This document shows positions 60,928-64,000 of a stretch of 64,000 bases of DNA, one piece after another. The notes under the pieces are model-generated. The model did not search any database, had not been told where the DNA came from, and saw only the letters and a program-made list of their open reading frames with translations. Both the position numbers and the translations under genes were made by a program. The DNA is from Hesseltinella vesiculosa. Taxonomy: Eukaryota; Mucoromycota; Mucoromycetes; Mucorales; Cunninghamellaceae. The stretch is taken from contig MCGT01000032.1 of assembly GCA_002104935.1 (NCBI GenBank), positions 124,001 to 188,000 on the forward strand. The letters run 5' to 3'. Every line of letters starts with the position of its first letter. Positions within the stretch are counted from its first letter, which is position 1.

Positions 60928-61086
60928 GGTAAAAATGAAACTACAAACGAAGAAAAAAAAAATATACCCTGCACAGTCAAAATGTGATTCATAGTTGCCT
61001 TTTTTGGGATGACAGAGGCTTCAAAAATTTTGTTGTTTTTTTTTTGTCCTGACCCTTTTTTTCCTCTTTTTTTTTTATTTAATATC
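60928..61086. promoter_or_regulatory. Shared divergent promoter of MoaE and DED81
   Basis: 159 bp between start codons, with poly-A on the MoaE side and long T tracts on the DED81 side. No TATA box of note. Confidence 0.5.
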
Positions 61087-63260
61087 ATGGCTGAAGTTAC
61101 TGAAGCTGCTAGCAAATTATCTCTTGGTGAAAGTAAGCGGATGAGAGAAGAACTAAAACTGGGAGAGAATGTTGGGGTTGGATCCTAACAAACCTTTTTT
61201 TTTATTGCAGCCGTTTACATCGATGAAGTGGGTGGATCGGATGACAACAGCGGTGTGGAATCGTCACCCTTAAAGACAGCCATCAAGGCTTTGGAAAAGT
61301 TTGGTGACAATGCCAAGATCCTTGTCAAAAAGGACGACGAGGGATTCAAGGACATCTCGGGCGCTGCTTTGAAAAAGGCCAAGAAGGGCTTGGAACTTCA
61401 ACAAAAGAAGCTCAAGAAACAACAAGAACAATTAGAAAAGCAAGCCTCTCAAGACAAAGAAAAGGCCGAAGAACATGCCAAGATGCTTGAACGTGCCAAG
61501 GCTGTGGTGCTGAAAGAAGATGCTTCGCTACCAAAGGCGGAACAAGTAAAGTGAGAGAAACTTTCACTGCCTGAGCTCACCTCCTATTTTATTAGATCAA
61601 AATCCGTGACAGTGTGGCTTCCCGTGGCAAACGCGTCAAGGTGTCTGGCTGGGTTCATCGTCTTCGTGTGCAAGGCAAGGATATGATGTTCGCTGTGCTT
61701 CGTGATGGCTCTGGTTATTTGCAATGTGTGTTGACTGGCAACTTGGTAGGCACTGCGGTAAAAGTGTAGGACAAAATGACTCACCTTTTTTTTTTTACAG
61801 TGTCACTCTTATGATGCCATCACCCTGACGATCGAATCGACCATTACCGTCTATGGTATCATCCATCCTTTGCCTGAAGGCAAGACTGCTCCTGATAACC
61901 ATGAATTGGTGGTGGATTACTGGGAGCTGGTTGGCAAGGCCCCTGAAGGTGAAGAAGCCTTCAACAGCAAGGTCAGCTCTGAAGCCGATCCATCCTACTT
62001 GTTGGACAACCGTCACTTGGTGCTCCGTACCGAGACTTATGCTTCGATCTTCCGTGCCCGTGCAAAGGTGATCAAGGCTTTCCGTGACCACTATGAATCT
62101 CGTGGCTACACTGAAGTCACACCTCCTTGTATGGTACAAACCCAGGTCGAAGGTGGCTCCACTCTGTTCGAATTCAACTACTATGGTGAAAACGCCTACC
62201 TGACTCAATCCTCCCAGCTTTACCTTGAAACCTGTTTGCCTGCTCTTGGCGATGTATTCTGTCTGGCCGAATCTTACCGTGCCGAAAAGTCACACACCCG
62301 CCGCCACTTGTCGGAATACTCCCACTTGGAAGCCGAAATGGCCTTTGTCAGCTTTGACCAATTCTTGGAGCGTCTGGAAGATATGATCTGTGACACAATC
62401 GACCGTGTCTGGGCCGACGCTCCCACACGTGAGCTGATCGAACAGCTCAACCCTACTTTCCAACCCCCCTCGCGCCCCTTTATGCGCATGAAGTATGCTG
62501 ATGCCATCACTTACCTTAAGGAACATGACATCAAAAAGGAAGATGGTTCCTACTATCAATTTGGCGAAGATATCCCTGAAGCCCCCGAACGGGCCATGAC
62601 CGACCAAATCAACCGTCCCATCTTCTTGACCCATTTCCCTGCTCATATCAAGGCCTTTTACATGCAACGCTGTCCCGATGACCGTGAAGTCACTGAATCT
62701 GTTGATGTCTTGATGCCTGGTGTTGGTGAAATCGTCGGTGGTTCCATGAGAATGGACAATTTGGTAAGTTTCTGCCTCTCTTTTTTGACTCCCCTTTTTC
62801 ACTTTCCCCCCAACCTTTCTTTTTTTTCCCTTGCCCTTTAATCTCCCTTCAATCATCTTCCCCTGGACTTTATCTTCGATCACTTTTTATCGGGCCAGCT
62901 CTGCCACGCTATACTGCTTTGAGCTTTACTTAGCCTCCCCCCCCCCATCTCTCTTTTTTTGATCTCGGTACTTTTTGGTACAATGACATCGTCCAACCCC
63001 ATTCCACTTTTTTTCATGCAATGCAAATAGGCTTACCAAAAAAATTTTCACGTTAATAGGACGAATTGGTGGCTGCTTATAAGAAGGAAGGTATCGATCC
63101 CACTCCTTATTACTGGTACACTGATCAACGCAAGTATGGTACTAGCCCTCACGGCGGGTATGGTCTTGGCGTGGAACGTTTCTTAGCATGGCTGCTTAAC
63201 CGTTACACCGTTCGTGACACTTCGTTGTATCCTCGTTATCCTGGCCGCTGTGCTCCTTAG
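61087..63260 (+). CDS. DED81: Cytosolic asparaginyl-tRNA synthetase
   Basis: Class II enzyme charging tRNA-Asn. Five exons: 61087-61132, 61211-61545, 61596-61745, 61801-62763, 63060-63260; about 564 residues. An N-terminal eukaryotic extension is Lys/Glu coiled coil ([20 protein letters not shown]). The OB-fold anticodon domain includes [19 protein letters not shown]. Class II motif 2 is in [20 protein letters not shown] with SHLEAEM, and motif 3 is [33 protein letters not shown] is AsnRS-typical. The last intron (296 nt, T-rich) is the longest I traced in the housekeeping genes and holds no obvious snoRNA boxes. The C-terminus [12 protein letters not shown] is the family ending. Confidence 0.96.
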
Positions 63261-64000
63261 AGAAAGGCACGCACCATTTTACCTCACCTTTTTTTCATCT
63301 ATCCCATATTCTTGAAAGGCAATCATTAAAAAAATCATGTTTCCCCGGTTCACAGCCTTTTTTTAGCCGGTCAAGCCTAAATGACAAAGGCAATTTCCCT
63401 TGCTGCCTCCTCTTTTTTGTTTTCTCCTTTTTTTCCACGATGAAAACTTCCCCTTCCCTCCTTGTTTTATTTCTTTTTACATAATAATTTTCCAGCATAG
63501 CCGCCAATGTTTTTTATACTCGTGTTGTCTCCTGTTGTTGTTATCTAAGCAGCCTACTCTTGCTGATGGCACGTCAAGTGATGTGTTTCTTAAACACGGC
63601 TAAAAAATTAAATCGACCCACTCTAAAAGACCACTCCCTTTTTATTCAGTTAAATGAAAATGCACCACTTTTTCCACGCGCTGTTGTCCCTAAACTTTTT
63701 TACATGTACGCAAACCCTCTCCACTTTTTTTCAAACAACTCCTCATGTTAATATTAAGACTGCCCGTGGAGACCTCGTTCCTTCTCACAACAACAACAAA
63801 ATGACATCAAGGCCAAACCTCCTCTTTGGGTGTATGTGACTTCTCCTTCGACACTGACTTGCTAAAGAAAAAAAAAAGGCGGGATTAATGAAAAAAAAAA
63901 GGGTTCAAAAAGTAAAAAGTCACGCTGAAAGACTCTAGAATAAATTGGAAGCCCAATTATGCCCATTGTCCCTCTCTCTGTCTCTGTGTCATTTGTGGAT
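63261..64000. other. Right-end flank, no supported gene
   Basis: 3' flank of DED81 followed by AT-rich DNA. A short frame from the ATG at 63566 (MARQVMCFLNTAKKLN) runs 61 codons and could be the first exon of a gene extending rightward, but splice continuation leads to stops and no family is recognisable. Confidence 0.4.

Noticed and set aside
62764..63059. Possible snoRNA in the long last intron of DED81
   Set aside because: No C/D or H/ACA boxes in suitable arrangement; the intron is mostly pyrimidine tracts.
63566..63751. 61-codon frame near the right edge
   Set aside because: No domain, stops soon, and no convincing splice continuation; could be the start of a gene beyond the window but cannot be supported.

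Overview
This window is nuclear DNA of a filamentous fungus. The genes are dense and interrupted by many short introns (mostly 50-110 nt). Neighbouring genes often share promoters of 150-200 bp, and intergenic DNA and introns are full of A/T homopolymers. The gene set (an AreA-type GATA factor, Num1/ApsA, a fused HisH-HisF, Mrn1/Nrd1, an epimerase without a fused mutarotase, Tc1-type DNA transposons) and the intron-rich structure suggest an early-diverging lineage, most likely Mucoromycota. That placement is inference, not a database result. All exon boundaries were worked out by hand from splice sites, reading phase and family conservation.

Layout: 1-481, tail of a telobox/Myb protein. 1.2-2.6 kb, UDP-glucose 4-epimerase. 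3.3-4.7 kb, casein kinase I. 6.2-8.9 kb, the Dbp4 rRNA-processing helicase. 9.1-14.5 kb, an AreA-like GATA factor divergent from a large F-box protein. 14.7-18.8 kb, a disordered nuclear protein with ubiquitin/SUMO/PCNA-type motifs and a sterol C14-reductase with a lamin-B-receptor-like basic tail. 18.8-20.3 kb, a repeat-rich gap. 20.3-25 kb, an F-box/LRR protein, a possible 88-aa gene and PheRS beta. 26-28.3 kb, a coiled-coil/SH3BGR fusion. 28.4-31.05 kb, a 2.6-kb palindrome made of two identical, intact, head-to-head Tc1-like transposons. 31.1-33.5 kb, convergent FAF1 and PNO1. 33.9-44.8 kb, NUM1, HIS7 and a KAP120/importin-11 gene, all on the minus strand. 45.4-56.6 kb, an accessory-looking block: flavin monooxygenase, TauD-type dioxygenase and two tandem LAT-type amino-acid permeases, with members of a dispersed repeat family at and inside its edges, including a perfect 254-bp inverted repeat. 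57.3-63.3 kb, MRN1, molybdopterin synthase large subunit (MoaE) and cytosolic asparaginyl-tRNA synthetase.

Themes: three genes serve 40S/90S ribosome biogenesis (DBP4, FAF1, PNO1), two are aminoacyl-tRNA synthetases (FRS1, DED81), and AreA, HIS7, MoaE (molybdenum cofactor, needed by nitrate reductase), TauD and the permeases touch nitrogen or sulfur nutrition. I see no operons, CRISPR arrays, rRNA or convincing tRNA genes.

The most notable signals are the transposon palindrome, consecutive 11-nt and 5-nt microexons conserved in both permease paralogs (with a separate 14-nt microexon in NUM1), a set of GC-AG introns that in the permeases swap with GT-AG at the same positions, and a repeat family whose best member forms a near-perfect hairpin.
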